From the NCBI GenBank assembly GCA_006227965.1, contig SBFL01000340.1, positions 1 to 6,973 of the forward strand: 6,973 nt of DNA. Reading direction: 5' to 3'. Each line of letters begins with the position of its first letter. Position 1 is the first letter of the stretch. Source of the stretch: Bacteroidota bacterium. Lineage in GTDB: Bacteria; Bacteroidota; Bacteroidia; Flavobacteriales; Flavobacteriaceae. The translations under genes were made by a program, and so were the position numbers. Shown piece by piece: positions 6,077-6,973 of the stretch. The notes below the pieces were generated by a model. It searched no databases, was not told the origin of the DNA, and worked only from the letters and a program-made list of their open reading frames with translations.

Positions 6077-6715
6077 CTACAACGACGGTTTCCCGTCCAA
6101 TCTTTGAAATAGGCAAAACGTATAAACCTGTACACCGCCTGAAGGAGTATGGTGATTCAGGCTGACCCCGCGGATTTTTTTAAACCAGGGCGCCACGGTT
6201 TCCTCCAGTTCGGGGATGGAATATCGTTGGACCGGAAGTCCGCTGCACATGGCAGGCCCCTGGTCCGAAAAGGTTCCCAGGATAAGGTATCCCCCCGGAC
6301 AGATCCCCAGCCGAGCGACTTCCAGATACCGCTCTATCTGTGAAGATTCAGTGAGGAAATGAAAGGTTGCCCGGTCGTGCCAGAGATTATATTCGCGGTC
6401 AGGGGAGAATTCCAGGACATCGGACTCCACCCAGCGAATTTTTCCAGCTCCGCCTCCATGCCGCTCCCGGGCACGCTTAAGGGCAGCTCCTGATATATCT
6501 AGTACAGTGAGGTCGGTAAAGCCACTTTTGAGCAAATGGTCGGAAAGGTAGCTGTCTCCACCCCCCACGTCAATTATGTGGGCATGGCGGGGCATGTCAA
6601 GGCTCTCGATCAGTTCGAGAGATGTCTTAGGAACCGGCTGATACCAGCCGACAGTTTCCAGGGGTTTGGTCTGGTAAACCGCCTCCCAGTGTTCCTTCCT
6701 GGTCAGATGCTCCAT
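6077..6715 (-). CDS. class I SAM-dependent methyltransferase, substrate unknown
   Basis: A 212-residue, single-domain Rossmann-type methyltransferase. Motif I is IIDVGGGDSYLSDHLL (47-62), where the SAM-binding glycine loop reads DVGGGDS. The acidic end of strand beta-2 is VLDIS (71-75), with D73 expected to hold the SAM ribose. SDV (98-100) fits the adenine-contacting position, and LWHDRATFHFLT (111-122) fits motif IV. GICPGGYLILGTFS (137-150) is the usual motif VI strand and turn. The N-terminal HWEAVYQ...VGWYQP (9-27) is a recurrent lead-in of small bacterial methyltransferases of unassigned substrate. No signal peptide or membrane segment is evident, so it should be cytosolic. Nothing in the fold motifs reveals the methyl acceptor. 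It lies on the same strand as dinB, but the 238-bp gap with its own promoter-like region argues for separate transcription. Confidence 0.88.
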   Translation of the reverse strand: MEHLTRKEHWEAVYQTKPLETVGWYQPVPKTSLELIESLDMPRHAHIIDVGGGDSYLSDHLLKSGFTDLTVLDISGAALKRARERHGGGAGKIRWVESDVLEFSPDREYNLWHDRATFHFLTESSQIERYLEVARLGICPGGYLILGTFSDQGPAMCSGLPVQRYSIPELEETVAPWFKKIRGVSLNHHTPSGGVQVYTFCLFQRLDGKPSL

Positions 6716-6720
6716 AGGCG

Positions 6721-6724
6721 TCCT
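6721..6724 (-). promoter_or_regulatory. Shine-Dalgarno-like site of the methyltransferase gene
   Basis: AGGA on the minus strand lies 5 bases before the ATG at 6715. This is the clearest ribosome-binding-like sequence in the window and supports that start codon. The main genes otherwise lack one, so it may be chance. Confidence 0.4.
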
Positions 6725-6914
6725 GCTATCTTATTCTTCCTGTATTTCCGGAGGGGCGACCACTACATAGAGCAAGGCCGGGAGTACCAATCCTACGCTA
6801 TTTTTCATGATGGTTGCCTGATGAGTTCCTGTATGTTCCTCTGAGGACAATTTCAACACCTGCCCCAAAAGGCACCTGAAGATATGAAAATACAGGTAAG
6901 ATAACTTTAAAAAA

Positions 6915-6973
6915 ATGCGGGGATGGAAGTTCTTTAGGAAAGGAATTTCCCGGAAAATACGCGAAGGTTATGG
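6915..6973 (+). CDS. possible 5' end of an unidentified gene, cut by the window edge
   Basis: An ATG at 6915 opens a frame that stays open to the last base, giving about 19 residues that begin MRGWKFFRKGISRK and are strongly basic with aromatic residues. It is preceded by AACTTTAAAAAA, an A-rich leader of the kind seen before Bacteroidota start codons. The frame would be divergent from the methyltransferase with a 199-bp spacer between the start codons, a sensible place for two promoters. The fragment is too short to assign to a family, and a random open stretch of this size is common. Confidence 0.3.
   Translation, partial: MRGWKFFRKGISRKIREGY

Overview
The window looks like chromosomal DNA from a member of the Bacteroidota, most likely a marine Flavobacteriaceae-type organism with unusually high G+C. 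By eye the genes are slightly over half G+C and the spacers are AT-rich. The evidence for this placement is indirect. Start codons mostly lack a Shine-Dalgarno site and follow A-rich leaders. The gap between the two polymerase genes holds CAGTTGG/ACTGCCT and TTCAAGG/CCTTGAA seven-base repeats and a TGCCTGCC/GGCAGGCA palindrome, a combination I associate with Flavobacteriia. The polymerase pair is also of the kind found there. A Robiginitalea-like genus would fit the base composition, but the sequence alone does not prove it.

Layout from left to right: (1) 1-197 is an AT-rich spacer with a weak hairpin and a poly-T run, leading into (2) galK on the plus strand (198-1328), a complete galactokinase. 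(3) An alternative DNA polymerase III alpha subunit (DnaE) lies on the minus strand (4318 to 1253), convergent with galK; the two coding sequences overlap tail to tail by 76 bp. (4) A 305-bp gap (4319-4623) is built largely of short repeats in both orientations. (5) dinB, a Y-family DNA polymerase, is on the minus strand (5838 to 4624). (6) A 238-bp AT-rich leader holds a promoter-like stretch and two tandem GGA-N5-TCC dyads. (7) A class I SAM-dependent methyltransferase is on the minus strand (6715 to 6077). (8) The right end is a 200-bp spacer followed by the possible start of a plus-strand gene that runs off the window.

The most coherent functional unit is dinB followed by dnaE on the same strand. 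This resembles a damage-tolerance mutagenesis module: a Y-family polymerase with intact catalytic acids and a QIDLF clamp-binding motif, paired with a short DnaE that keeps its polymerase aspartates but has a degraded PHP domain, no tau-binding tail and an eroded clamp motif. It recalls the ImuA-ImuB-DnaE2 cassette, but no imuA or lexA-like gene is visible here, and the Y-family partner looks catalytically competent, unlike ImuB. GalK (Leloir pathway) and the methyltransferase appear to be unrelated neighbours. No RNA gene, CRISPR array, insertion sequence or prophage gene was seen.
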